DNA of 48,061 nucleotides from NCBI GenBank assembly GCA_025362195.1, contig JANYHV010000206.1, positions 1 through 48,061 of the forward strand, read 5' to 3'. Below are positions 37,140 through 46,293 of the stretch, one piece after another; the stretch's first letter is position 1, and every line of letters starts with the position of its first letter. Position numbers and translations under genes: made by a program. The notes under the pieces were generated by a model. The model was not told the DNA's origin and did no database searches. It saw only the letters and a list, made by a program, of their open reading frames with translations. Origin of the DNA: Fimbriiglobus sp. (GTDB lineage: Bacteria; Planctomycetota; Planctomycetia; Gemmatales; Gemmataceae).

Positions 37140-38256
37140 ATGAACAGCGACCTGCGCCGCCGGACCGAAGACCTCACCGCCAGGCTGGCCCAACTCCGGG
37201 GGTCACTTTGACTCGGACGGCAAAACCTTAGCCCGCGACCAACTCGACGCCAAGCAGGGCGAACCCGGCTTCTGGGACAACCAGGAGCGGGCGAAATCGA
37301 CCATCACGCAAATCAAGCAGTTGAACGCCATTTTGAAGCCCTACGAGGGGCTGAAGCGGGCCGAGGCCGACCTCGCCGCGATGGCCGAACTGGCCGCCGA
37401 GGACGCCTCGTTCGAGGCCGAAATCGAGCCGGTCCTGGCCGCGGCCGAGCAGGACCTGAACGCCTTCGAGTTGAAGGCCATGATGTCCGGCAAGCAGGAC
37501 GGCGCGAACGCCGTCGTCACGATCAAGCCGGGCGCGGGCGGGACCGAGGCGTGCGACTGGACGGCCATGCTGTACCGCATGTACGTCCGGTGGGCGCAGG
37601 CGCACGGGTTCAAGATCGAGGACGTGGACGAAGAAGCCAACATCGAAGCCGGTTTGCAGTACGTGACGTTTAAGTTGGTCGGCGAGTACGCCTACGGGTA
37701 CATGCAGAGCGAGATCGGCGTCCACCGGCTCGTCCGCATCAGCCCGTTCGGCGACGGGGGCACCCGCCAGACGAGCTTCGCGGCCGTGGACGTGATGCCC
37801 GAACTCGACGACACCATCGTCATCGAGGTGAACGAAAAAGAACTCATCATGCAGACCTTCTGCTCCGGCGGCCCCGGCGGCCAGCACCAGAACAAAACCC
37901 AGTCCGGCGTCCGGCTCATCCACAAGTCCGGCGTCCGCGGCGAGAGCCGGACCGAGCGCAGCCAGCCCAAGAACTACAACAACGCCCTCGCGCTGTTGAA
38001 GTCCCGGTTGTACGCCATCGAGGAGCAGAAGCGCCTCGGGGACATCGCCAACCGGTACGACGCGAAGGGCGAAATCGCCTTCGGCAGCCAGATCCGCAGC
38101 TACGTCATGCAGCCGTACACGCTGGTCCGGGACGAGCGCGAGGGGGTCGAAGTCAAGTCCCCGGCGATCATGGCCACCCTGGACGGCGACCTGGACGAGT
38201 TCATGCAGGCGTACTTGCGGCACAAGACGGCGAAGCTGAACAAGGTCAAAAAGTAA
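37140..38256 (+). CDS. prfB: Peptide chain release factor 2 with programmed +1 frameshift: join(37140..37208,37210..38256)
   Basis: MNSDLRRRTEDLTARLAQLRGSL then CGGGGGTCACTTTGAC with in-frame TGA at 37209-37211; downstream frame has SPF (LVRISPFGDGG) and GGQ (CSGGPGGQHQNKTQSGV). Confidence 0.95.
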
Positions 38257-38318
38257 CCGCCCCGGTCGCGTGCCCCCGGCAACGGGGGCACCGGCCTCGC
38301 CCGACCCGGAGACCCGCG

Positions 38319-39161
38319 ATGGCCGAAGACACCCCGCTCCGCGACGAGGATTTCGACGACGACAAGGACCGGCCGCGCCGCCGCCGGCGACCCCGGGACG
38401 ACGACGACGATGCCGACGACCGGCCGCGCAAGAAGGCGGGCGGGTCGAACACGGGCGTGATCGTCGGGATCGTGATCGGCGTGCTCGCGCTGACGATGTG
38501 CGCCTGCGTGCCGGTCATGATCGGCCTGTTGTTGCCGGCGGTGCAGAAAGTCCGCGAGTCGGCGGCCCGAATGAGCAGCCAGAACAACATGAAGGTGATC
38601 GGCCTGGCGATGCACAACCAGGAGTCGGCCACGGGGTCGTTCCAGGGGCCGTTCGCCCCGGGCGCGACCAACCAGGACCACAGCTTCCGCGTCGGCCTGT
38701 TGCCGTTCATGGAGCAGGACGGGCTGTACCGGCAAATCGACCTGACGCAGCCGTGGGACGGCGTCAAGAATGCGCCGCTCACGAGTACGTCGATCAAGGA
38801 CTTCCTCGACCCGGCCAACCCCGCCTCGGTCGGCACGGCGACCCCGTACCGAATGTTCGTCGGCCCCGGGGCGATGTTCGACGGCACGGCCAAGATGCCG
38901 TCGGTGACGAGTATCACGGACGGCATGTCGAACACGATCATGGCCGTGGCGGCGACGCAAACGGTGCCGTGGGCCAAGCCGCAAGAACTGCCCTACGGCC
39001 CCGGCATCGCCCTCCCGCCGCTGGGCAGCACGCCGGCGGCCGACGGGTTCAACGCCCTGATGGCCGACGGCTCGGTCCGGTACATCCGCAAAACGATCCC
39101 GACCGCCGACCTGCGCAGCCTGATCGAAAAAGCCGACGGCCGTGTGGTCAACATCCCGTAG
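38319..39161 (+). CDS. DUF1559-like protein lacking a prepilin signal, with acidic/basic low-complexity N-terminus
   Basis: DDDKDRPRRRRRPRDDDDDADDRPRKKAGG, one TM, then LLLPAVQKVRESAARMSSQNNMKVIGLAMHNQES and C-terminal FNALMADGSVRYI. Confidence 0.88.
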   Translation: MAEDTPLRDEDFDDDKDRPRRRRRPRDDDDDADDRPRKKAGGSNTGVIVGIVIGVLALTMCACVPVMIGLLLPAVQKVRESAARMSSQNNMKVIGLAMHNQESATGSFQGPFAPGATNQDHSFRVGLLPFMEQDGLYRQIDLTQPWDGVKNAPLTSTSIKDFLDPANPASVGTATPYRMFVGPGAMFDGTAKMPSVTSITDGMSNTIMAVAATQTVPWAKPQELPYGPGIALPPLGSTPAADGFNALMADGSVRYIRKTIPTADLRSLIEKADGRVVNIP

Positions 39162-39208
39162 TCGGGAATTGCGGATTGCGGAGTGGGGATTGCGAATTTC
39201 CAGCGGCA

Positions 39209-39865
39209 TTACGCCGGCGTGCCGGGGGCGAGGCCGGGGAGGCGTTCGCGGAAGAAGGTCAGGGGCAGGCCGGCCGGCTGGTGGGTGTACTGCAGGCGGA
39301 CGCACGGCACTCCCGCGAGAGCCTCGCGGAGTTCCCAGGCTTCGCTGGAGGTCAACTCGCTCAGGTCGGTGATCGACACCTCGGCCACCGGCTGGCGGGC
39401 GCACACCGCCGGGCCGTGGGCGCGCCAATCGACCGCCGGGCAGCGGACGACCTCGACGAACCCGCGGCGGAAGTTGCACTCGGCCGGACTCGTCAGCATC
39501 AGCCCGGCCATCGCCGAACTCGCGTCCCGGACTTGCAGGCGCATCAGTTGCGGGCAGGCTTCGAGCGTCCAGAGCAGGCGGTTCACGTGGAACGGCGTGA
39601 GCAGGCGGCGCTCCAGCCGGGCCAGGCGCGAGAAGTCGGCGTCGGCCGGGGTCAGGCGGGCGAGGTCGCACTGCACGCGGATCAACTCGGCCCGGGCCGC
39701 CCACGACTCCTCACCGGTCGCCCCGACGCCCGGCACGGTCGCCCCGAACGTGGCCGCGTTCTCGTCCAGCCAGTCGGCCGCGACGAGCCGGGGCAAGTCG
39801 TCGGCCGGGGCCGCAACGATCGTCCGCAGCAGGGCTTCCCAGTCGTCGTGCAGGGCGGTACTCAC
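39209..39865 (-). CDS. TIGR02996 domain-containing protein
   Basis: GTG start; STALHDDWEALLRTIVAAPADDLPRLVAADWLDENA. Confidence 0.82.
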   Translation of the reverse strand: MSTALHDDWEALLRTIVAAPADDLPRLVAADWLDENAATFGATVPGVGATGEESWAARAELIRVQCDLARLTPADADFSRLARLERRLLTPFHVNRLLWTLEACPQLMRLQVRDASSAMAGLMLTSPAECNFRRGFVEVVRCPAVDWRAHGPAVCARQPVAEVSITDLSELTSSEAWELREALAGVPCVRLQYTHQPAGLPLTFFRERLPGLAPGTPA

Positions 39866-40608
39866 TCGGCGGCGTCCAGCCGGTAGCCCCGCGAATTGCC
39901 GTTGTACGCCGACGACACGACGGCCCGGCTCTCGGTCCCGGCGTACTCGCGGAACTCGCTCGGCAGGACCGTCACGCGGACGACGCTCCGCAGCCCCGGC
40001 TTGACCAGCCCGGCGTGGACGGCGGCCGTGCCCAGGTGGCTGTCCAGGGTGTACGGGTTGCCGCCCCACAAGGCCCCGTCGGTCCGGCCGACGACCTCGT
40101 ACAGGAAGGTCCGGCCGTCCACGTCGCTCGACAGGTCGGACAGGTGCCCGGGGTCGGGGCGGATGCCGAGCAGGTCGGCCCGCAAGTGCCGCAGGTTGGC
40201 CCGCACGGCCAGCGCCTCGTCGAGCTTGCCCAGCCGGGTGTACGACTCCTGAACCGCGCGCAGGCCGTCGAACAGGCCGTGCAGGGTCGGGGCGAGTTCG
40301 CGGGTGGCGGCGATTTCGAGGTCGCGGACCTCGTCCTCGGCCCGCCGGCGGATCGCCCGCGCCTCGTCCTCGGCGGCGGCCCGCACCCGGTCGCCCCGGG
40401 TCACCAGGGTCTCGCGGACGGTCCGGGCGGCCGTCTCGGCCTCGGCGATGAGGGCGCGGGCCTCGGGCGGCAGGTCGTCGTCCGAAGCGTACAGGGAGGC
40501 TTCGCGGTCGGTGTCGGTCGTCACGGGCGCAGACCCTCCGGGGTACGGGCGGGACTCCCCCAGGTTTCGTGCCGCCTCGCCGAGGAGGCCGATGAGCGTT
40601 TCGAACAT
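39862..40608 (-). CDS. LCCL domain-containing protein with coiled-coil N-terminus
   Basis: VVGRTDGALWGGNPYTLDSHLGTAAVHAGLVKPG... YAGTESRAVVSSAYNGNSRGYRL matches LCCL features; overlaps the next gene by 4 bp. Confidence 0.75.
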   Translation of the reverse strand: MFETLIGLLGEAARNLGESRPYPGGSAPVTTDTDREASLYASDDDLPPEARALIAEAETAARTVRETLVTRGDRVRAAAEDEARAIRRRAEDEVRDLEIAATRELAPTLHGLFDGLRAVQESYTRLGKLDEALAVRANLRHLRADLLGIRPDPGHLSDLSSDVDGRTFLYEVVGRTDGALWGGNPYTLDSHLGTAAVHAGLVKPGLRSVVRVTVLPSEFREYAGTESRAVVSSAYNGNSRGYRLDAAE

Positions 40609-40696
40609 GGCACGCCCGGGGGTCCGCGGTGATAGAATGAGTTCAGCGACGGTCAACCAGGTTGGCCGCCGCGAAACAGTCCCGTAGGGCGTACCC

Positions 40697-41134
40697 ATGA
40701 CTCCGGAAACTCGTCCCCCCACTGTCGCCGACAATCTTGCATTTGGCAAGGGGGTTGTGCTGTACGACGGCGATTGCGGGTTCTGTCAGCAGTCCGTCCG
40801 CCTCCTCAAGGGCCTCGACTGGTTCCGCACCCTGCACTTCCAGAGTGCCCGGGACGTGGCCAACCTGCCGGCCAGTGACGTGCCCCTGGACGCGGGCAAA
40901 ATGCTCGACGAGATGCACGTCCTGACCCCCGACCGGGGCACGGCCCACGCCGGGTTCGCCGCCTTCCGGTGGATCGCCTGGCGGCTCCCCCTGACGGCCC
41001 CGCTCGCGCCCTTGATGTACCTCCCAGGTGTCCTGTGGGCCGGCACCCGCGCCTACCGGTGGGTCGCCCGCAACCGCTTCAACCTCGTCCCGTGCGCGAA
41101 CAACGCCTGCGCCGTCCCGCTGGCCAAGAAGTAG
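40697..41134 (+). CDS. DCC family thiol-disulfide oxidoreductase-like (DUF393)
   Basis: VVLYDGDCGFCQQSVRLLKGLDW ... AAFRWIAWRLPL ... LPGVLWAGTRAYRWVARNR. Confidence 0.9.
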   Translation: MTPETRPPTVADNLAFGKGVVLYDGDCGFCQQSVRLLKGLDWFRTLHFQSARDVANLPASDVPLDAGKMLDEMHVLTPDRGTAHAGFAAFRWIAWRLPLTAPLAPLMYLPGVLWAGTRAYRWVARNRFNLVPCANNACAVPLAKK

Positions 41135-41174
41135 AGCGGGGCGTGTCGTTGATCCCGTCGAACGCCAGGTTTTC

Positions 41175-41334
41175 GGCTCCGCCGCAGGCGCGTTAGCCCG
41201 ACGCGCTAGCGAGGGTGGACCGGTCGAGGGCAAGGTTGGTGATCGACGACCGTACCATCCACGACTCCGAACATCGTCAACGACCCATCGACCCTCGCTA
41301 GCGCGTCGGGCTAACGTTCGCCTGCGGCGGAGCC
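41175..41334. repeat. Palindromic intergenic element family 1, copy E
   Basis: ggctccgccgcaggcgcgttagcccgacgcgctagcgagggtggaccggtcg ... cgacccatcgaccctcgctagcgcgtcgggctaacgttcgcctgcggcggagcc. Confidence 0.92.
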
Positions 41335-41336
41335 AC

Positions 41337-42641
41337 CTACGCCGCCCGGGCCGGCACGCCGGTCTCGGCGTCGGCCTCGGCGTCCGGCGTCGGGTCGGGT
41401 TCGTTCGCGGGGACGGCCGGGGGGTTGAAGGCGAGCAGGAACAGCGCGAACGTGGCGACGCAGATCGCCAGCGGCGTCGCCCAGACGGCCGTCCAGTCGG
41501 TGACCCCGTCCACGCGGTTCGCGGCGATCAGTTGGCCGGCCAGCAGGTTGCCCACGCCGACGCCGAACCCGCCGGACACGAACGACACTAGCGCCTGCGT
41601 CCCGGCGGCGATGTCCGGGGTCGCCAGCCGCTTCAAGTAGGTCTGCGCGACGACGTAAAAGAAGGCGAAACTCCAGCCGTGCATCGGCACCGCGACCAGC
41701 ACGATGGCGGTCGCGTCCCCGGAATACATGACGACCGCCCGCAGCAGGAACCCGCCCAGGCCGAGCAGCATCAGCGGCTTGAGGAAGCGGACCGGGTGCA
41801 GCCACGGGATGGCGAACATGCACCCGACTTCGACGACCTGGCCGAGCGTCATCAGGCTCTCCGGCCGCGGCACGCCCAGGTCGATCAGCGTGCGGTGGAT
41901 GTACACGGCGTAGAACTGGTTCGTCAGGGACGCCAGGAACGCCGCGACGAGGAAGACGACGAACGCCCGGTTCTTCAACAGCCGCAACGCCGGTAGCAAC
42001 TTGGCGTCCCGGCTCAACGGCGGGGTCGCCGGCAGGGTCAGCGCGAACAGGCCGAAGGCGGCGGCACTGCCCGCGGCCAGCCACAGCGGTTGCGCCGAGA
42101 TCGGCTTCAACGTCAGGGCCAGCAGGTTGCCGACGACGACCCAGCCGATGGTGCCGAACATGCGCGTGTGCGAGTACCCGGCCCCGCCGGACGGGTGGTG
42201 CCGGTGGACGATGACGTTCGACAGCGTCAGCGACAGTTGCAGGAAGAAGCAGTAGACCAGCAGCAGCGCGAACAGCACGAAAAAGGTGACCCGCACGGCG
42301 TCGGCTTGCGCCTGGCCCGTCGCGGCGGCGATGACTTCGGCCCGGGCGTCGCACCAACCGGCGGCGAGCGCGAGCAGCAGGGCCGAGGCGAACGCGCCGA
42401 TCGTGACGACGCGGTCGGCCCGGAACCAGCGGTCGGCGAGCGGGCCGATGGCGACCGGCGCGACCATGCCGGCGATGGCGAAGGTCGTGTACGTCCAGCT
42501 CACCTGCACGGGCGAGAAGTTCAGCCCGCCCTCGGCGACCGGCGCGAGCAGGTAGGCCGCGAGGGTGACGGCCCACGCGCCGAGCGAGAAGTACAGCAGG
42601 AACATCATCCCGGCCAGCCGAACCCGCACGTCCCGAAGCAT
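41337..42641 (-). CDS. MFS transporter, nucleoside:H+ symporter-like
   Basis: MLRDVRVRLAGMMFLLYFSLGAWAVTLAAYL and ~12 hydrophobic segments. Confidence 0.82.
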   Translation of the reverse strand: MLRDVRVRLAGMMFLLYFSLGAWAVTLAAYLLAPVAEGGLNFSPVQVSWTYTTFAIAGMVAPVAIGPLADRWFRADRVVTIGAFASALLLALAAGWCDARAEVIAAATGQAQADAVRVTFFVLFALLLVYCFFLQLSLTLSNVIVHRHHPSGGAGYSHTRMFGTIGWVVVGNLLALTLKPISAQPLWLAAGSAAAFGLFALTLPATPPLSRDAKLLPALRLLKNRAFVVFLVAAFLASLTNQFYAVYIHRTLIDLGVPRPESLMTLGQVVEVGCMFAIPWLHPVRFLKPLMLLGLGGFLLRAVVMYSGDATAIVLVAVPMHGWSFAFFYVVAQTYLKRLATPDIAAGTQALVSFVSGGFGVGVGNLLAGQLIAANRVDGVTDWTAVWATPLAICVATFALFLLAFNPPAVPANEPDPTPDAEADAETGVPARAA

Positions 42642-42676
42642 CGCCGGCGTCCTCACGGTGAGCCGCAATTCTAGTA

Positions 42677-42877
42677 AGAATTCTCACCGCAGAGGGCACA
42701 TGAGGGCGCGGAGAAAGGCCAAAGGCGAGAAAGGCGAGAAAGGCACTAAACTGTGCCAAACCCAAAACAACCTCCCGCAAAGTCGCCAAGAAGCAAAAGT
42801 AAGCAGAAGTCCGGTTTTAGCTCTCCTCGGTTTTTGCCTTTCTCATGTGCTCTCGTGCCCTCTGCAGTAAAACTCTT
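42677..42877. repeat. AT-richer imperfect inverted-repeat element
   Basis: Left aagaattctcaccgcagagggcacatgagggcgcggagaaaggccaaagg; right arm reverse complement ctaagagttttactgcagagggcacgagagcacatgagaaaggcaaaaac. Confidence 0.75.
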
Positions 42878-42907
42878 AGCGACGCCCCCCGACACTGGTG
42901 ACCCCCG

Positions 42908-44137
42908 ATGAGTGACCCCTGGTTCCAGACTCTGTTCGCGGCGCGCATCGGCGGGGCCGCTTACGGCAAGGGCACCGAGATTTACAAGTTCGAGAAGATC
43001 AAGCGGGCCAAGCGGCAAGCCCTCGCCGAACACCCCGAACGGCGGCTGCTCGACTTCGGCATCGGCGAGAACGACGACCTGGCGGCCGAGGGCGTCCGCG
43101 CGCGGCTCAAGGTCGAAGTCGATCGCGTCGAGAACCGCGGGTACGCCGACAACGGCATCGCCGCGTACAAGGAGGCCGCCGCCGCGTTCATGCAGCGACA
43201 GTTCGGCGTGACGCTGGACCCGGTGACCGAGGTCTGCCACTGCATCGGCTCGAAGCCGGCCTACGCGATGCTCCCGGCCTGCTTCATCGACCCCGGCGAC
43301 GTGACGCTGATGACCGTGCCCGGCTACCCGGTCGCGGCGACGCACACCCGGTACTACGGCGGCGAAGTCCACCGCCTGCCGCTGCTCGAAGCCAACGGCT
43401 TCTTCCCCGACCTCGCCGGCATCCCCGCGGACGTGGCGAAGCGCGCGAAGTTGCTCGTGCTGAACTACCCCAACAGCCCGACGGGGGCGGTGGCGACGCG
43501 CGAGTTCTACCAGCGGGCGATCGAGTTCGCGCACACGCACCAAGTCGTCATCGTCGTGGACGCGGCGCACATCTTGTTGAGTTACGACGCCCCGCCGCTG
43601 AGCTTCCTGGAAATCGACGGGGCGAAAGAAGTCGGCGTCGAGGTCCACTCGATGTCCAAGGGCTTCAACATGATCGGCTGGCGGATGGGCTTCGTCGCCG
43701 GGCACCCGAAGATCGTGCAGGCCTACGCCGACGTGAAGGACAACTCGGACTCGGGCCAGTTCATGGCCGTGCAAGTCGCCGCCGCGCACGCCCTGGGCGA
43801 CCCGTCCATCCCCACGGCGATTCGAGCGAAGTACCAGCGGCGGCTGCAAAAGCTCGTCGCCGCGCTGAACGCCGTCGGGTTCACGGCCACAATGCCGGGC
43901 GGCACGTACTTCCTCTACGTCAAGTCCCCGACGGGCGCGGGCGACCTGACCTTCGCCAACGGCGAGGTGGCGTCGCAGTACCTGATCCGCGACCAGTCCG
44001 TCTGCTGCGTGCCGTGGGACGACGCCGGGAACTACCTCCGCTTCAGCGTGACGTACACGGCGGCGACCGAAGCCGACGAGGACGACCTGATGCGCGAGAC
44101 GGTCGCCCGACTGCGCGGCATGGCGCTGCGGTTCTAA
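42908..44137 (+). CDS. dapL: LL-diaminopimelate aminotransferase
   Basis: Fold-type I PLP enzyme: VLNYPNSPTGAVAT, VDAAHILLSYD, HSMSKGFNMIGWRMGFVAG; GIGENDDLA and YADNGIAAYKEAAA typical of LL-DAP-AT. Confidence 0.87.
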   Translation: MSDPWFQTLFAARIGGAAYGKGTEIYKFEKIKRAKRQALAEHPERRLLDFGIGENDDLAAEGVRARLKVEVDRVENRGYADNGIAAYKEAAAAFMQRQFGVTLDPVTEVCHCIGSKPAYAMLPACFIDPGDVTLMTVPGYPVAATHTRYYGGEVHRLPLLEANGFFPDLAGIPADVAKRAKLLVLNYPNSPTGAVATREFYQRAIEFAHTHQVVIVVDAAHILLSYDAPPLSFLEIDGAKEVGVEVHSMSKGFNMIGWRMGFVAGHPKIVQAYADVKDNSDSGQFMAVQVAAAHALGDPSIPTAIRAKYQRRLQKLVAALNAVGFTATMPGGTYFLYVKSPTGAGDLTFANGEVASQYLIRDQSVCCVPWDDAGNYLRFSVTYTAATEADEDDLMRETVARLRGMALRF

Positions 44138-44139
44138 AC

Positions 44140-44211
44140 GGCGCGCCAAGAGCGTCAGCGCCCGGAGTCCTTCGCGTCAAGAACTCCGGGCGCTGACGCT
44201 TCCGGCTCGCC
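44140..44211. repeat. Intact family 2 palindrome (29-bp arms, 14-nt loop)
   Basis: ggcgcgccaagagcgtcagcgcccggagt / ccttcgcgtcaaga / actccgggcgctgacgcttccggctcgcc. Confidence 0.88.
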
Positions 44212-44249
44212 AGTTTTGACCCGCGGCCGCGGCCCGACTATCATTCGCC

Positions 44250-44834
44250 ATGCCCCCGCCGCCCGCCTACGTCAAACGCTTCCGCATGGAGGCGGCGCTG
44301 CGCGGCCTCGACCCGCGGGTGCCGCGGCTGCCGGCCGGGTTCTTCTGGCTCGCCTGGCGGCCGGACCTGTGCGAGGTTCACGCGCAGGTCAAGTTCCGCT
44401 GCTTCGTCGGCGAACCGGACACGGTCCTGTTCCCGACGCTCGGCGACCTCGACGGCTGCCGGGCGTTGATGCGACTGATCGCCAGCCGGCCGAGCTTCTG
44501 CCCGGGGGCCACCTGGTTGGTCGCCCGGCACGACGCCGTGGTCGGCACGGTGCAGGGGTTGGCGGACGCGTCGAAGTTCGGGGCGATCCAGAACCTCGGG
44601 GTCGTGGCCGACTTCCGCGGGCTGGGCCTGGGCGAGGCCCTGCTAGCGCGGGCGCTGGCCGGGTTCGCCGCGGCGGGGATGCGGCACGCGATGCTGGAAG
44701 TGACCGCGGCCAACGGTCCGGCGGTGAAGCTGTACCGCCGCGCCGGCTTTCGCGGTGTGCAAACCCTGTACAAACCCGTACCGGTAACAGAACCGGCCGC
44801 GGACGAACTCGCGGCCGCCCGCCCGCACCCTTAG
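44250..44834 (+). CDS. GNAT family N-acetyltransferase
   Basis: IQNLGVVADFRGLGLGEALLARALAGFAAAGMRHAMLEVTAANGPAVKLYRRAGFRGVQTLYK. Confidence 0.9.
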   Translation: MPPPPAYVKRFRMEAALRGLDPRVPRLPAGFFWLAWRPDLCEVHAQVKFRCFVGEPDTVLFPTLGDLDGCRALMRLIASRPSFCPGATWLVARHDAVVGTVQGLADASKFGAIQNLGVVADFRGLGLGEALLARALAGFAAAGMRHAMLEVTAANGPAVKLYRRAGFRGVQTLYKPVPVTEPAADELAAARPHP

Positions 44835-44836
44835 TC

Positions 44837-46090
44837 ATGGACGCCGCCCCCGTGCCCGAACCGACGACCGCCCACCACACCTACGCCAACGGCCTGACGC
44901 TCCTCGCCGAGCGGATGGACCACGTGCGCTCCGCCACCTTCGCCTTCATGGTGCCGGCCGGGTTCACCCGCGAAGCCCCGACGCAACTCGGCCTGGCGTC
45001 GGTGTTGGCCGAACTGCTCACCCGCGGCGCGGGGACCCACGGCAGCCAGGAGTTGATGACGGCCCTGGACAACCTGGGCACCGACCGCAACGAGAGCGTC
45101 GGCCCGTTCAACCTCGTGATGGCCGCCGGGACGCTGGGCCGGAACGTGCCCGCCGCGCTCGAGCTGTACGCCGACATCCTCCGCCGGCCGCACCTGCCCG
45201 AGGACGAGTTGGGGCCGGTCCAGGAACTGCTCACCGAGGACATCCTGGGCCTCGAAGATTCCCCGCAAGACCTCGTCATGTTGGAGTTGAAGAAGCGGTA
45301 CTACCCGTCGCCGTTCAACCGCAACCGGTTCGGCGTCGCCGAGCAGATCAAGGCGCTGACGATCGAGGACCTCCGCGCGTACTTCGCCGCGAACGTCCAC
45401 GCCGGCGGGGCGATCCTGTCGGTCGCCGGGGCCGTCGATTTCGCCGCCCTGCGCGACCAGGTCGGCGAACTCTTCGGCGACTGGCCCGGCCGCCCGACGA
45501 CGCCCCTCGAACCCGCCCCGCACACGCCCGAATCGGTCCACCTGACCCGCGACACGCAGCAGACGCAGATTGCGCTGGCGATCCCGAGCGCCCCGTTCAC
45601 CGACCCCGACTACTACGCCGCGCGCGGGGCCGTCGGCGTGCTGTCCGGGGGCATGAGCGCCCGCCTGTTCACGGAGATCCGGGAGAAGCGCGGCCTGTGC
45701 TACTCCGTCTACGCCAGCCACGACACGGTCAAGGACCGCGCCGCCGTCGTCTGCTACGCCGGCACCCGCACCGACCGCGCGCAAGAAACGCTCGACGTGC
45801 TGATCGCCGAGTTGAAGCGGCTCCGCGACGGCGTGACCGTCGAAGAACTCGACCGCCTCAAGGCGAGCCTGAAAACGTCCCTGGTGATGCAGCAGGAATC
45901 GACCGGCGCGCGGGCGAGTGCGATGGCCAGCGACTGGTTCTACCTCGGCCGCGTCCGCACTCTGGACGAGACCCAGGCCGCCGTCAACGGCGTCGATGAG
46001 GCGGCCATCCTGAAGTACCTCGACCGCTTCCCGGTGAAAGACCCGACCGTCGTCACGCTCGGGCCGAAGGCCCTCGACGTGCCGATCTAA
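44837..46090 (+). CDS. M16 family peptidase homologue, apparently lacking the HxxEH zinc motif
   Basis: M16 fold features (ANGLTLLAERMDHVRSATFAFMVPAG; REKRGLCYSVYA) but LASVLAELLTRG where HFLEHM is expected. Confidence 0.87.
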   Translation: MDAAPVPEPTTAHHTYANGLTLLAERMDHVRSATFAFMVPAGFTREAPTQLGLASVLAELLTRGAGTHGSQELMTALDNLGTDRNESVGPFNLVMAAGTLGRNVPAALELYADILRRPHLPEDELGPVQELLTEDILGLEDSPQDLVMLELKKRYYPSPFNRNRFGVAEQIKALTIEDLRAYFAANVHAGGAILSVAGAVDFAALRDQVGELFGDWPGRPTTPLEPAPHTPESVHLTRDTQQTQIALAIPSAPFTDPDYYAARGAVGVLSGGMSARLFTEIREKRGLCYSVYASHDTVKDRAAVVCYAGTRTDRAQETLDVLIAELKRLRDGVTVEELDRLKASLKTSLVMQQESTGARASAMASDWFYLGRVRTLDETQAAVNGVDEAAILKYLDRFPVKDPTVVTLGPKALDVPI

Positions 46091-46256
46091 GCTCCGCCGC
46101 AGGCGACTCTTGTTAGCCCGACGCGCTGGCGAGGGTCGCGCGGTCGAGGAGAATGTCGATGAACGACGACCTTACTGTCAACGACCCCGTACCTCGCCAA
46201 CGACCGTTCGACCCTCGCTAGCGCGTCGGGCTAACAAGATTCGCCTGCGGCGGAGC
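46091..46256. repeat. Palindromic intergenic element family 1, copy F
   Basis: gctccgccgcaggcgactcttgttagcccgacgcgctggcgagggtcgcgcggtcg ... cgaccgttcgaccctcgctagcgcgtcgggctaacaagattcgcctgcggcggagc; begins directly after the stop codon. Confidence 0.93.
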
Positions 46257-46293
46257 ACAAATCACGACCATCAAATCCCAAAGGACTTCTGCC

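Noticed and set aside
37140-37211. Reading prfB as a pseudogene because of the in-frame TGA
   Set aside because: The TGA sits in a CTT-TGA-C context after a G-rich stretch, the classical RF2 frameshift site.
13068-46256. CRISPR array interpretation of the repeated elements
   Set aside because: Copies are kilobases apart, palindromic and not arranged as regular repeat-spacer units; no cas genes seen.
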